64,000 nucleotides of DNA, taken from the NCBI GenBank assembly GCA_019359545.1, contig JAHHHB010000005.1, forward strand, positions 113,223 through 177,222, in the 5' to 3' direction. Shown here one piece after another: positions 1 through 8,235 of the stretch. The notes under the pieces were generated by a model that saw only the letters and a program-made list of their open reading frames with translations, did no database searches and was not told the origin of the DNA. Every line of letters starts with the position of its first letter. Within the stretch, counting starts at the first letter, position 1. Made by a program: the position numbers and the translations under genes. Origin of the DNA: Desmonostoc geniculatum HA4340-LM1. Lineage in GTDB: Bacteria; Cyanobacteriota; Cyanobacteriia; Cyanobacteriales; Nostocaceae.

Positions 1-1511
<1,511 letters not shown>

Positions 1512-2021
1512 TTAACCCTACTGCCCTTCAATATTTCTTAATGGTTTTGCCGTTTTCATTATACGTTGCAATCCGTTACATTTAGTAGTCGTTGTGCGAT
1601 CGCTTTCCCAAAAAACTTGTTTCAAAGGGAATTTTGCCTAACACACACCCATCAAGACAACCATTGTTGACAATGGCTTTGCAGCCTTGATTTCATCTAA
1701 ATTTAGACTACCAGATGTAGAGAAACAAAATTCATTACCTTTGACTAAAAAAACTACTTATTAACTGTTGTCTCAAAGTAGTTGATTTCTTTGGTAATCC
1801 GTGTATTTGCTCTCAGGAAATATTTGCGGCATTGCTGAAGACTCCTAATTCATTTCCAGGTTACTTTCCTGAAAATGATGCTTAAGTAAAAATAAATACT
1901 TTATTTGTTTGTAATTAAGTATTTTAACTATTGTAATTGAGTTGCACCTGTGAGATGTAAAATTCAATGGAAAGCTATTAACAGCTCGACTTGAGGATTA
2001 GTCGCGATCGCACAATTTAAA
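1512..2021. other. Intergenic region upstream of crtP, no gene seen
   Basis: About 510 bases between the divergently ended crtP and the PhyH-like gene. It has HIP1-like sites and AT-rich stretches but no convincing reading frame. The promoter of crtP should lie here, though no clear -35/-10 pair could be picked by eye. Confidence 0.5.
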
Positions 2022-2969
2022 CTAAATACATTTCAGTAGAGAAGGCGATCGTAAATCGTGCTGCATCCCATAGTCAGTTCTAGCAAATTCTATTTGCAAT
2101 ATTAAACGGTCTTGATGACTAGGAGTAATTCCCTTATGGAAAGAAAGTGGATCTTCCACAAATCCAAAACCAGCTTTGCCGCAAATCTTCACTAAAGATT
2201 CGGAACCATAATAATCGATGATATCTTGGTCTGTTTCCCGTTTGCGTAGCCAAAGATGTGACCATTTTTTCTTCTTATGACTACCACGAACACAAACATG
2301 AGGTCCACTGCGATCATCCACATCAGTTAAATAGAAAAAAAACTTCAAAAAACGATAATCGTCTATATCATAGTGAAACAATTGAGCAGCTTGACTTTGC
2401 TGATAAAATGTTGTTTGTCCGGAAAAGCTCCACCACATCAAATTCCCTTGATGTATTGGTTCAGCATCCAAAAATGCAGCAGCTATTGCCAATAATTTTG
2501 GATCATTTTGGAGTTTTTTGATAGCAGGGCAAAACAAAGCTGTATTAAAATAACTTCCAATGATAAACTGCTTTCCTGACTTAGTTTGGGCTTGTTCTTT
2601 TTGATGGTAATGGAAACCCATATCTGGTTTTCTATTACCATAACAAGCTGTTGAATGAGCAAATTCGATGATTTCTTTAACAATGTCTTCAGGCAGATGA
2701 ATCCCCAAATGTAAACCTTCAGTTTTAAGATGGTTAACAACTTCATCTACATTGACATCTGTAAAACAAGAATTGCTCTGATTAAAATCTAATTTAGCTG
2801 AACGCTTTAAGAAATAAATCATGATAGCTCGCCCAATTTTAAATCGAGCAATTTTACGCATCAAAAGCCATCTAGGATTTTTAATCAATCCTTTGTAATT
2901 TTCGTAACAAATATTATAAATTTTGGAAATAATTCTATCTAAACAGTTATTAAATAAGCTTATTGACAT
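2022..2969 (-). CDS. PhyH-family 2-oxoglutarate/Fe(II) dioxygenase-like protein
   Basis: A 315-residue protein of the phytanoyl-CoA dioxygenase superfamily. The iron-binding facial triad is visible as H199-x-D201 (in LFHYDIDDYRF) and the distal H278 (SFHKGITP). R288, ten residues on, is the expected 2-oxoglutarate-binding arginine. The first 65 residues are basic and hydrophobic and are not part of the fold. The start at 2969 is supported by a strong Shine-Dalgarno, AGGAGAT, about 5 bases upstream. The substrate is unknown. Such proteins hydroxylate small metabolites or lipids and are often secondary-metabolism tailoring enzymes, but no biosynthetic cluster surrounds this one. It lies convergent to nothing obvious and seems monocistronic. 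Confidence 0.8.
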   Translation of the reverse strand: MSISLFNNCLDRIISKIYNICYENYKGLIKNPRWLLMRKIARFKIGRAIMIYFLKRSAKLDFNQSNSCFTDVNVDEVVNHLKTEGLHLGIHLPEDIVKEIIEFAHSTACYGNRKPDMGFHYHQKEQAQTKSGKQFIIGSYFNTALFCPAIKKLQNDPKLLAIAAAFLDAEPIHQGNLMWWSFSGQTTFYQQSQAAQLFHYDIDDYRFLKFFFYLTDVDDRSGPHVCVRGSHKKKKWSHLWLRKRETDQDIIDYYGSESLVKICGKAGFGFVEDPLSFHKGITPSHQDRLILQIEFARTDYGMQHDLRSPSLLKCI

Positions 2970-3402
2970 AAATCTCCTGGGATGAAAACAGCAGGATGCA
3001 ATGCCTGTAGCAAGACACTCTTGGGTCTCAGCAAAAATGCTTTTGCCGAAAAACCGATCTAGACTTACGTAAGTAATGCCATGTAACTGGTATCTTAATT
3101 CTTAAAAATGAATAACGATATTTACTGAAAGATATATTTACTGTTTCTTTTTATAAGTCACTCTTTTTTTAAAGAGTTACTGAAAGTTTGAAGGAAATTG
3201 AGCATTGGGAGTGCTGTATATGGATAGCAGGGAGTTTAGCTTGTGAGAAGTTAGGAGTTAGGAGTTAAGAATTATTCTCCCCTGTGCCCCTCATCCCCCT
3301 CATCTCCTCCACTCCCCACTCCTGATAAAGGTATAGGATTAGAGTTGATATTTTGAAGTTGAGTATCCCAGTTGTTTGCTACACAACTATAGGTAAAGAA
3401 TT
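2970..3402. other. Divergent intergenic region with low-complexity repeats
   Basis: About 430 bases between two divergent genes. It has a short palindrome ACTTACGTAAGT near 3065, heptameric AGTTAGG repeats near 3246-3265 and C-rich CCCCTCATCC repeats near 3284-3320. These are typical Nostoc intergenic fillers. Promoters for both flanking genes must be here, but none is distinctive. Confidence 0.5.
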
Positions 3403-4491
3403 ATGGCACGATCGCAAGAGCTAAACCGCTTTGGACATCACCTAATTCTAGGTATTTCTAGTAGTACATTAAGTGATGACGATAAACGCGCACTCAGTGA
3501 ATTAAAGCCGATTGGGGTGATATTTTTTGCTAAGAACTTTCTAGATGGCGCTCCATATAAGGTTTGGCTGGAAAAATTCCAGCATTTAAACAACCAGATA
3601 CGAGAATATACTGAACGTGATTCGATGTTTGTGACTTTGGATCACGAAGGAGGTCGTGTTGTTCGGACACCACCGCCGATTACGCGATTTCCTGAAGCGT
3701 TATTGTTGCGATCGCACGCCTACGAAGTAGCAAAAGCCACAGCCGTGGAACTAAAATCACTAGGAATAAATTTATCTTGGGCACCCGTAGCAGATATTTT
3801 TTCCCATCCCAATAATCCTGTAATTGGGTCTCGTGCCTTTGGTAACACTCCCGAAACTGCTGCTCAAGGTGCCCGTGACTACTACCTTGGACTTCGAGAT
3901 TCAGGAATTATCGGATGTGCCAAGCATTTCCCCGGACATGGAGACACTAGCCAAGATTCTCACATCGAGCTACCAACACTCAATTTGACCTTAGAAGAAC
4001 TGCGACTTCGAGAACTGATACCTTTTAAAGCTCTCATCGAAGTGCAGATTCCTCTAGTTATGACTGCCCATATCTTATTTCCCAGAATAGATCCTGATGT
4101 GCCAGCAACCCTTTCCCGTCCTATTCTCAAAAATATACTTAGGGACGAACTTGGCTTTGAGGGAGTGGTTGTTTCTGACGACTTAGATATGAAAGCGATT
4201 TCAGATATGTTTATTCAAGCTGGTACTGTGGCGCGGTCATTTAATGCAGGCTGCGACCTGTTTATTGTTTCACGTAATATTAATTCATCATCTATTGAAA
4301 AAACTTATCGGATTGCTGAAGATTTTATCGATTCTCTGAGTAACGGTAGCTTAGATGAAGCAGTTGTGGAAGCAGCTAGAGAAAGAATTGAGAAACTACT
4401 AGCAGTAACACCGCAATATACCGTCCAGGCTTTGGATAAAGATATCTTATTGCAACATGCTCAACTGGCGATCGCTAGTTCCTATTCATAA
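3403..4491 (+). CDS. nagZ: Glycoside hydrolase family 3 beta-N-acetylhexosaminidase
   Basis: A 362-residue single-domain GH3 enzyme of the NagZ type, which removes N-acetylglucosamine from peptidoglycan fragments during wall recycling. The family signature KHFPGHGDTSQDSH is at 174-187; it contains the Asp-His pair typical of the NagZ general acid loop. The predicted nucleophile is D259 in VVVSDDLDM. There is no signal peptide, so it should be cytoplasmic. The length fits one TIM barrel without the extra C-terminal domain of larger GH3 enzymes. It is transcribed towards the tRNA array, which runs the other way. The assignment to the family is firm; the exact substrate is inferred. Confidence 0.9.
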   Translation: MARSQELNRFGHHLILGISSSTLSDDDKRALSELKPIGVIFFAKNFLDGAPYKVWLEKFQHLNNQIREYTERDSMFVTLDHEGGRVVRTPPPITRFPEALLLRSHAYEVAKATAVELKSLGINLSWAPVADIFSHPNNPVIGSRAFGNTPETAAQGARDYYLGLRDSGIIGCAKHFPGHGDTSQDSHIELPTLNLTLEELRLRELIPFKALIEVQIPLVMTAHILFPRIDPDVPATLSRPILKNILRDELGFEGVVVSDDLDMKAISDMFIQAGTVARSFNAGCDLFIVSRNINSSSIEKTYRIAEDFIDSLSNGSLDEAVVEAARERIEKLLAVTPQYTVQALDKDILLQHAQLAIASSYS

Positions 4492-4553
4492 TCTAACGTG
4501 CATTCAAGTTGTATATTACCAATTGCCAAAAGGCTAGCTAGGATTGCATTTCT

Positions 4554-4586
4554 TAATTTTGAATTTTGAATTTTGAATTTTGAATT
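4554..4586. repeat. Heptameric tandem repeat (TTTTGAA)n
   Basis: About four and a half copies of a 7-bp unit next to the 3' end of the tRNA array. Such short tandemly repeated repetitive sequences are typical of heterocystous cyanobacteria. Confidence 0.85.
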
Positions 4587-4592
4587 ACTTAA

Positions 4593-4663
4593 TGGGTGGT
4601 ATAGGGGTCGAACCTATTTCTGCGGGTTAAAAGCCCGCTGCACAGCCGGTATGCCAACCACCC
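4593..4663 (-). tRNA. trnK: tRNA-Lys(UUU)
   Basis: Acceptor stem GGGTGGT/ACCACCC, anticodon loop CTTTTAA in a perfect GCGGG/CCCGC stem, T loop TTCGACC, discriminator A. Variable loop is four bases. CCA is not encoded. Last gene of the array. Confidence 0.9.
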
Positions 4664-4719
4664 TAGTTAATTTGAATAAAAAATGAGCAAGTGCGATAAC
4701 ACCAAACTTAGATATAAAT

Positions 4720-4790
4720 CCACCAGGGAGGTACTGCCCCTCCTATTTCTGTGTTATCAGCACAGCGCCTCGCTTTTCGGCTCCAGGTGG
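4720..4790 (-). tRNA. tRNA-like cloverleaf with Ile(GAU) anticodon, atypical D and T loops
   Basis: The strand folds as a complete cloverleaf: acceptor CCACCTG/CTGGTGG (one T-T mismatch), D stem GCC/GGC, anticodon stem CTGTG/CACAG with loop CTGATAA (anticodon GAU), five-base variable loop, and T stem GGAGG/CCTCC. But the D loop is GAAAAGCGA without the conserved GG, and the T loop is GGCAGTA without TTC. Both halves of the normal D-T loop contact are therefore absent. It is the only Ile candidate in the array. It may be a decayed gene or a tRNA-like RNA with another role. Confidence 0.55.
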
Positions 4791-4796
4791 AAAAGA

Positions 4797-4878
4797 GGAA
4801 GATGGAGGAATCGAACCCCTACAGTTGCCCGTACTCCAAGGTTCAAGCTTGGTTGCCGTCCATTCAGCAGCATCTTCC
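4797..4878 (-). tRNA. trnS: tRNA-Ser(UGA)
   Basis: Acceptor GGAAGAT/ATCTTCC, anticodon loop CTTGAAC in stem CCAAG/CTTGG, long variable arm of about 15 bases as expected for serine, T loop TTCGATT. The outermost T-stem pair is mismatched. The base at the discriminator position appears to be T rather than the usual G. Confidence 0.75.
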
Positions 4879-4885
4879 ATTCAGG

Positions 4886-4960
4886 GGCGTCTGACGGGAT
4901 TTGAACCCGCTCTGACTGGTTCCACAAAAGGGCGCCTCGACCACTTTGGCTTCAGACACC
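4886..4960 (-). tRNA. trnH: tRNA-His(GUG) with disrupted anticodon stem
   Basis: Acceptor GTGTCTG/CAGACGC with an extra 5' G and discriminator C, the hallmark G-1:C73 of tRNA-His. Counting canonical arm lengths puts GTG at the anticodon (loop TTGTGGA). The 3' anticodon stem ACCAG looks normal, but the 5' strand is CCCTT, so only two of five pairs form. Probably a damaged or non-functional copy. Confidence 0.6.
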
Positions 4961-4965
4961 ATCAG

Positions 4966-5039
4966 TGGAATCAATGGGATTTGAACCCATAACCTCCTGC
5001 TTGCAAGGCAGGCGCTCTATCCATTTGAGCTATGACCCC
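4966..5039 (-). tRNA. trnA: tRNA-Ala(UGC)
   Basis: Acceptor GGGGTCA/TGATTCC, anticodon loop CTTGCAA in stem CCTGC/GCAGG, T loop TTCAAAT, discriminator A. Canonical class I. Confidence 0.9.
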
Positions 5040-5123
5040 ATTCAACAAGTCAAAAGTCAAAAGTCAAAAGAAGAATTTAATTATTTCTCTTACTTTTTAC
5101 TTTGTTCTTTTTACTTATTTAGG

Positions 5124-5197
5124 CGGGAGTGGTAGGACTTAAACCCACAACCTTCAAGGTAGAAACTTGAAGCTCTATTCCATTGAGCTACACTCCC
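5124..5197 (-). tRNA. trnR: tRNA-Arg(UCU)
   Basis: Acceptor GGGAGTG/CACTCCC, anticodon loop TTTCTAC in stem TCAAG/CTTGA, T loop TTTAAGT, discriminator G. Confidence 0.88.
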
Positions 5198-5206
5198 AAT
5201 ATTTGG

Positions 5207-5279
5207 TAGTCCTGGCAGGATTTGAACCCGCAACCTCTTGCTTGTAAGGCACTTGCTCTACCGTTGAAGCTACAGGACT
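5207..5279 (-). tRNA. trnV: tRNA-Val(UAC)
   Basis: Acceptor AGTCCTG/CAGGACT, anticodon loop CTTACAA, T loop TTCAAAT, discriminator A followed by an encoded CCA. Two outer pairs of the anticodon stem (AGTGC/GCAAG) are mismatched. Confidence 0.8.
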
Positions 5280-5284
5280 ACGCA

Positions 5285-5356
5285 AGCGAGTGGAGGGACT
5301 TGAACCCACGCACTGAGTATGGCGCACTCAGATGCTACCGATTACATCACACCCGC
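5285..5356 (-). tRNA. trnG: tRNA-Gly(GCC)
   Basis: Acceptor GCGGGTG/CACTCGC, anticodon stem TGAGT/ACTCA with loop GCGCCAT. Position 33 is C, not the near-universal T. T loop TTCAAGT. Confidence 0.8.
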
Positions 5357-5365
5357 AAGTTTCAG

Positions 5366-5436
5366 AGCGGACGGCGAGATTTGAACTCGCACGAAGACGG
5401 TGGAAACGTCTCATGCTGCCGTTACATCAGACCCGC
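5366..5436 (-). tRNA. trnG: tRNA-Gly(UCC)
   Basis: Acceptor GCGGGTC/CGTCCGC with one inner mismatch, anticodon loop TTTCCAC in stem AGACG/CGTCT, T loop TTCAAAT. The 5' half resembles the neighbouring Gly(GCC) gene, suggesting duplication. Confidence 0.85.
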
Positions 5437-5440
5437 ATCA

Positions 5441-5513
5441 AGCTGGTGACAGGAATTGAACCTGCAACCTACTGATTACAAGTCAGTTGCTCTGCCAATT
5501 GAGCTACACCAGC
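5441..5513 (-). tRNA. trnT: tRNA-Thr(UGU)
   Basis: Acceptor GCTGGTG/CACCAGC, anticodon loop CTTGTAA in stem ACTGA/TCAGT, T loop TTCAATT. Canonical. Confidence 0.92.
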
Positions 5514-5521
5514 ACTAATTT

Positions 5522-5598
5522 TGGTGACGGGGGCAGGAGTCGAACCTGCCGATGTTCAGGTTATGAGCCTGACGAGCCACCGTTGCTCTATCCCCGCA
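5522..5598 (-). tRNA. tRNA-Met(CAU), initiator-like
   Basis: Anticodon loop CTCATAA in stem TCAGG/CCTGA. The first acceptor position (T) does not pair with position 72 (C), as in initiator tRNAs, and the D arm GAGC/GCTC is also initiator-like. The three G-C pairs at the base of the initiator anticodon stem are not all present, so initiator function is uncertain. The 3' CCA is encoded at 5522-5524. Confidence 0.75.
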
Positions 5599-5608
5599 TA
5601 TTCACCAA

Positions 5609-5681
5609 TACCCCTGACTGGATTTGAACCAGCAACCTCTTCGTTCTAGGCGAAGCGCCTCTTCCGTTGGGCTACAAGGGC
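5609..5681 (-). tRNA. tRNA with Leu(UAG) anticodon, short variable loop
   Basis: Acceptor GCCCTTG/CAGGGGT, perfect anticodon stem CTTCG/CGAAG with loop CCTAGAA, T loop TTCAAAT, discriminator A. The variable region AGGTT is five bases, although leucine tRNAs normally carry a long arm. Position 33 is C. The body is shared with the Leu(UAA) and Leu(CAA) genes of the array. Confidence 0.7.
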
Positions 5682-5686
5682 AAAGT

Positions 5687-5773
5687 CTGAGTGGCAGGGA
5701 TTCTAGACGCCCTAGCGGCTTCCCGTAGGGTACCTGCGACCTCGAGTTCCCGAAACTCCCGCGCCCCACCCAG
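5687..5773 (-). pseudogene. Pseudo-tRNA-Pro(CGG) with D-arm deletion and T-loop insertion
   Basis: Acceptor CTGGGTG/CACTCAG is intact and the anticodon loop TTCGGGA gives CGG. The D arm has shrunk to a few bases, and a 29-bp dispersed repeat (5704-5732) sits in the T loop. Without the insert only 58 bases remain, too few for a tRNA. Almost certainly not functional. Confidence 0.7.
5704..5732. mobile_element. Small dispersed repeat inserted in a tRNA T loop (copy 1)
   Basis: Core TAGACGC, GCGGCTTCCCG, GGGTA with a potential stem-loop (CTTCCCG/TAGGG region). It replaces the GAA of the T loop. The same element recurs at 5879-5907 and 8253-8302. It fits the small mobile repeats (SDRs) described in Nostoc. 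Confidence 0.75.
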
Positions 5774-5779
5774 ATATTT

Positions 5780-5857
<78 letters not shown>

Positions 5858-5861
5858 TTAG

Positions 5862-5961
5862 TACCCCTGACAGGATTTGTAGACGCGAAGCGGCTTCCCG
5901 AAGGGTACCTGCAAAATCTGGACTCTGATTCCAGCACGTATGCCAGTTCCGTCACAGGGGC
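5862..5961 (-). tRNA. tRNA-Leu(CAG), short variable loop, T loop interrupted
   Basis: Acceptor GCCCCTG/CAGGGGT, leucine-type D arm, perfect anticodon stem CTGGA/TCCAG with loop ATCAGAG. The variable loop is ATTTT, not a long arm. A 29-bp dispersed repeat (5879-5907) interrupts the T loop. Without the insert all arm lengths are canonical class I. It is unclear whether the RNA can be matured. Confidence 0.65.
5879..5907. mobile_element. Small dispersed repeat inserted in a tRNA T loop (copy 2)
   Basis: Reads GTAGACGCGAAGCGGCTTCC then CGAAGGGTA, in place of the AA of the T loop of tRNA-Leu(CAG). Same orientation and same insertion point as copies 1 and 3. Confidence 0.8.
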
Positions 5962-5964
5962 ATA

Positions 5965-6037
5965 TCGGGATGGCAGGACTCGAACCTGCGACTCCATGCT
6001 CCCAAAGCATGGCTTCTCGCCGCTGAATTACATCCCG
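5965..6037 (-). tRNA. trnP: tRNA-Pro(UGG)
   Basis: Acceptor CGGGATG/CATCCCG, anticodon loop TTTGGGA in stem CATGC/GCATG, T loop TTCGAGT, discriminator A. Canonical. Confidence 0.92.
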
Positions 6038-6041
6038 TTGG

Positions 6042-6116
6042 TACTCCTGGTGGGAGTCGAACCCACAACAAAACAGATTTTAAGTCTGCCACCTCTTCCA
6101 ATTGGGCTACAGGAGC
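6042..6116 (-). tRNA. tRNA-Leu(UAA), short variable loop
   Basis: Acceptor GCTCCTG/CAGGAGT, anticodon loop CTTAAAA in stem GCAGA/TCTGT, T loop TTCGACT, discriminator A, encoded CCA. The variable region is six bases and there is no group I intron, unlike the usual cyanobacterial tRNA-Leu(UAA) gene. Confidence 0.75.
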
Positions 6117-6125
6117 AAATTTTGG

Positions 6126-6199
6126 TACTCTTGGTGGGAATCGAACCCACAACTTACCGTTTTTGAGACGGCAGCCTCTTCCAGTTGGGCTACAAGAGC
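6126..6199 (-). tRNA. tRNA-Leu(CAA), short variable loop
   Basis: Acceptor GCTCTTG/CAAGAGT, perfect anticodon stem GCCGT/ACGGT with loop CTCAAAA, variable loop AAGTT, T loop TTCGATT, discriminator A, encoded CCA. Body nearly the same as Leu(UAA). Confidence 0.75.
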
Positions 6200-6207
6200 A
6201 TGTTTGG

Positions 6208-6280
6208 CAGCCCCGCCAGGACTCGAACCTGGAATCTTCGCCTTCAAAGGGCGCTGTGTTGCCAATTACACCACAGGGCT
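6208..6280 (-). tRNA. trnQ: tRNA-Gln(UUG)
   Basis: Acceptor AGCCCTG/CGGGGCT, anticodon loop CTTTGAA in stem GCGCC/GGCGA, T loop TTCGAGT, discriminator G, encoded CCA. Confidence 0.88.
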
Positions 6281-6283
6281 TTA

Positions 6284-6356
6284 TTGCCAGGGCAGGGTTT
6301 GAACCTGCAACCTCATCGTTCAGAGCGATGCGACTTCCCAATTCGTCCACCCGGCA
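6284..6356 (-). tRNA. trnQ: tRNA-Gln(CUG)
   Basis: Acceptor TGCCGGG/CCTGGCA, perfect anticodon stem CATCG/CGATG with loop CTCTGAA, T loop TTCAAAC, discriminator A. The 5' part of this gene is duplicated in the next spacer (6468-6505). Confidence 0.85.
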
Positions 6357-6608
6357 TTAAAGAATTCGTAGTTCGTAATTCGTAATTCGTAATTATGTTT
6401 TGTGACGAGCATTTAAATCCCGATTAACATAAAAGCCGTTTATAAAAACGTGGGTATCAATCTCTATCAGAGCGATGCAACTTACCAATTCGTCCACCCA
6501 GCATTAAAGAATTCGTAGTTCGTAATTCGTAATTCATAATTATGTTTTGTGAGAGTGATTTTAACCCCGACTAACATACAAGCCATTTATAAAAACGTGG
6601 GTATAAAC
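6321..6608. repeat. 147-bp tandem duplication carrying half of tRNA-Gln(CUG)
   Basis: The stretch beginning CAGAGCGATG at 6321 is repeated from 6468 with scattered changes. Each copy holds the 5' part of tRNA-Gln, the heptameric GTAATTC repeats and a TATAAAAACGTGGGTAT segment. The second copy has no 3' tRNA half, so it is a tRNA fragment. Confidence 0.85.
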
Positions 6609-6656
6609 CCTTATTTAATTACGAATTACGAATTAGTAATTACGAATTATGATTGG

Positions 6657-6728
<72 letters not shown>

Positions 6729-6734
6729 ACGAAG

Positions 6735-6809
6735 CCCCCCAGGTCGGAATCGAACCGACGACCTCCTGTTCTTCAGACAGGCGCTAACTACCAACTGAGC
6801 TACCGGGGG
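6735..6809 (-). tRNA. trnF: tRNA-Phe(GAA)
   Basis: Acceptor CCCCCGG/CTGGGGG, anticodon loop CTGAAGA in stem CCTGT/ACAGG, T loop TTCGATT, discriminator G. Confidence 0.92.
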
Positions 6810-6817
6810 ATAAGGAG

Positions 6818-6882
6818 GAGAGATGGGTTTTACCCAGTGGACTGGTTTAATTCAACTCGAATCAGCTATTATTTCATCTCTC
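6818..6882 (-). other. Possible relic of a tRNA gene
   Basis: A 65-base segment closed by a perfect 8-bp stem (GAGAGATG/CATCTCTC), sitting at normal spacing between Phe and Arg genes. Internal hairpins exist but no proper anticodon arm or TTC-containing T loop is seen. It may be a decayed tRNA gene or a chance hairpin. Confidence 0.3.
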
Positions 6883-6895
6883 ATGTAAGGCGAAG

Positions 6896-6969
6896 CGATC
6901 GCGGAAGGACTTGAACCTTCACTCTTGAGTTTCGTAGACTCACATGTTATCCAGTTACACCACGCGATC
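6896..6969 (-). tRNA. trnR: tRNA-Arg(ACG)
   Basis: Acceptor GATCGCG/CGCGATC, perfect anticodon stem TGAGT/ACTCA with loop CTACGAA, T loop TTCAAGT, discriminator G. The 3' acceptor strand lies in a HIP1 octamer. Confidence 0.92.
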
Positions 6970-6998
6970 TGAATATCTAGTAAAAAACCAGAGGTATT

Positions 6999-7643
6999 TT
7001 ACGGATAATTTATTGCATCATTGCTTTGCTGGCTATAGCAAAGGATGTATTGAGAATTAATCCAGCCTTCCCTTCCGACGATTTTTTTGTTTGGGCTATT
7101 AGTAACACGCACGTTAACCCAAGGTGTTGGGCGACCTTGAAGTGAAACAATATCAGGCTTGAGTAATGTAATATTATTGCCATTATCTAAAGCTGCTGTT
7201 GTCTTTCCGCCAGCTGTGGCACGTAAAGCTAATTGCCCCGATTGCAACCCAGTGACTTCGCAAAGTGCAGGCTTAACCTGAGCTACATTGCCAGTACATT
7301 TTAGGGCGCTACTACGCATCCAACCTTCTAAGCCTTTTTGTTTAGGAATATCTCCATCGATAACGCTAATGTAAATCCAGTTTTCAGCACCTTTAGCTAG
7401 TACTTGTAACTTGGCATCTTCATATAAATTAATTGCACCTCCATCTTCAAATTCTCCTTGCGGTTTTCTTAGGTATAGAAAAAGTGCTTCATCATTTCGT
7501 AGTTTCTTGGCTTGACAAGTTACTTGTTTGTTGGCACTTTTGGGAGTTGCAGCATTTGCTATTGGTAAAAAATTAGGAGTAGAAACCCACAGACAAAATA
7601 CAGTCAAAGAAATTTGAGGTAGAGATTGAAGAAAACGTGCCAT
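6999..7643 (-). CDS. Secreted protein with SH3-like repeats, inside the tRNA array
   Basis: From the ATG at 7643 the product is 214 residues. It starts with a typical signal peptide: MARF, then a hydrophobic run and cleavage near PIANAA. The rest looks like two bacterial SH3-type segments, each ending in a G-W motif (LEGWMRSSAL and REGWINSQYI) and preceded by W-I/V-x-V strands. Four cysteines in the mature part suggest disulfides. SH3b proteins usually bind wall or peptide ligands. A GTG at 7694 with an AGGACG upstream could extend the frame by 17 residues. It is on the same strand as the tRNA genes and fills a gap between Arg and Ser, so it is probably a later insertion carried in the array transcript. 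Confidence 0.7.
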   Translation of the reverse strand: MARFLQSLPQISLTVFCLWVSTPNFLPIANAATPKSANKQVTCQAKKLRNDEALFLYLRKPQGEFEDGGAINLYEDAKLQVLAKGAENWIYISVIDGDIPKQKGLEGWMRSSALKCTGNVAQVKPALCEVTGLQSGQLALRATAGGKTTAALDNGNNITLLKPDIVSLQGRPTPWVNVRVTNSPNKKIVGREGWINSQYILCYSQQSNDAINYP

Positions 7644-7726
7644 TTTTGAGTAAATAGGAGTGTTCTTTACTACCTTACCTGTGATAAATTTCACCGTCCT
7701 GCATAATTTTACCTAACTCCATAAGG

Positions 7727-7811
7727 CGGAGAAGACAGGATTTGAACCTGCGTCGGTATTACCCGATACTGTTTAGCAAACAGCTACCTTCGGCCACTCG
7801 GTCACTTCTCC
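7727..7811 (-). tRNA. trnS: tRNA-Ser(GCU)
   Basis: Acceptor GGAGAAG/CTTCTCC, anticodon loop TTGCTAA in stem GCTGT/ACAGT, long variable arm with stem CGG/CCG, T loop TTCAAAT, discriminator G. Canonical class II. Confidence 0.92.
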
Positions 7812-7815
7812 ACAG

Positions 7816-7896
7816 TGGGTTGGGCAGGAATTGAACCTGCAACCAAGAAAGGACGCTTTTACAGAGCGCAGCCCACACCAATAGGCGAGCCAACCC
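7816..7896 (-). tRNA. trnY: tRNA-Tyr(GUA)
   Basis: Acceptor GGGTTGG/CCAACCC, anticodon loop CTGTAAA in stem GCGCT/AGCGT, 12-base variable arm as in bacterial tRNA-Tyr, discriminator A. Confidence 0.9.
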
Positions 7897-7907
7897 AGAA
7901 TAAGTCA

Positions 7908-7980
7908 TTCCCCTGACGGGATTTGAACCCGCAATCTCTGGTTTGAAAGAACAGCGACTTAACCATTCGTCCACAGGGGC
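7908..7980 (-). tRNA. trnE: tRNA-Glu(UUC)
   Basis: Acceptor GCCCCTG/CAGGGGA (first pair mismatched), anticodon loop CTTTCAA in stem CTGTT/ACCAG with one mismatch, T loop TTCAAAT. A fully paired tRNA-Glu(UUC) exists at 40000, so this copy is redundant. Confidence 0.8.
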
Positions 7981-8079
7981 AAAAATAATTACTAATTCGT
8001 AATTCGTAATTAAATTGGGTACAGAGGCAACACTGCTTATAACTACGAATTACGAATTATCAATTACGAATTATGTTGG

Positions 8080-8151
8080 CGCAGGGACTAGGATTTGAAC
8101 CCAGAACATCGGATTTGGAGTCACGAGGTGTTGCCGTTACACCATCCCTGC
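8080..8151 (-). tRNA. trnW: tRNA-Trp(CCA)
   Basis: Acceptor GCAGGGA/TCCCTGC, anticodon loop CTCCAAA. The anticodon stem pairs only with a bulged T on the 5' strand (TCG-T-GA against TCCGA). T loop TTCAAAT, discriminator G, encoded CCA. Confidence 0.78.
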
Positions 8152-8157
8152 ATTTGG

Positions 8158-8228
8158 TAGCAGTGGCGGGATTTGAACCCGCATCGACCCGGTTATGAGC
8201 CAGGGGCTTTACGTTAAGCTACACTGCG
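8158..8228 (-). tRNA. tRNA-Met(CAU), second copy
   Basis: Acceptor CGCAGTG/CACTGCT with position 1 unpaired, anticodon loop CTCATAA in stem CCTGG/CCGGG, T loop TTCAAAT, discriminator A, encoded CCA. Could be elongator Met, initiator or Ile(LAU); the sequence alone does not decide. Confidence 0.8.
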
Positions 8229-8235
8229 ATACCAG

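Noticed and set aside
5609..5681. tRNA with CCTAGAA loop as an amber suppressor (CUA)
   Set aside because: The stem is a perfect 5 bp and counting a 7-base loop puts UAG, not CUA, at positions 34-36.
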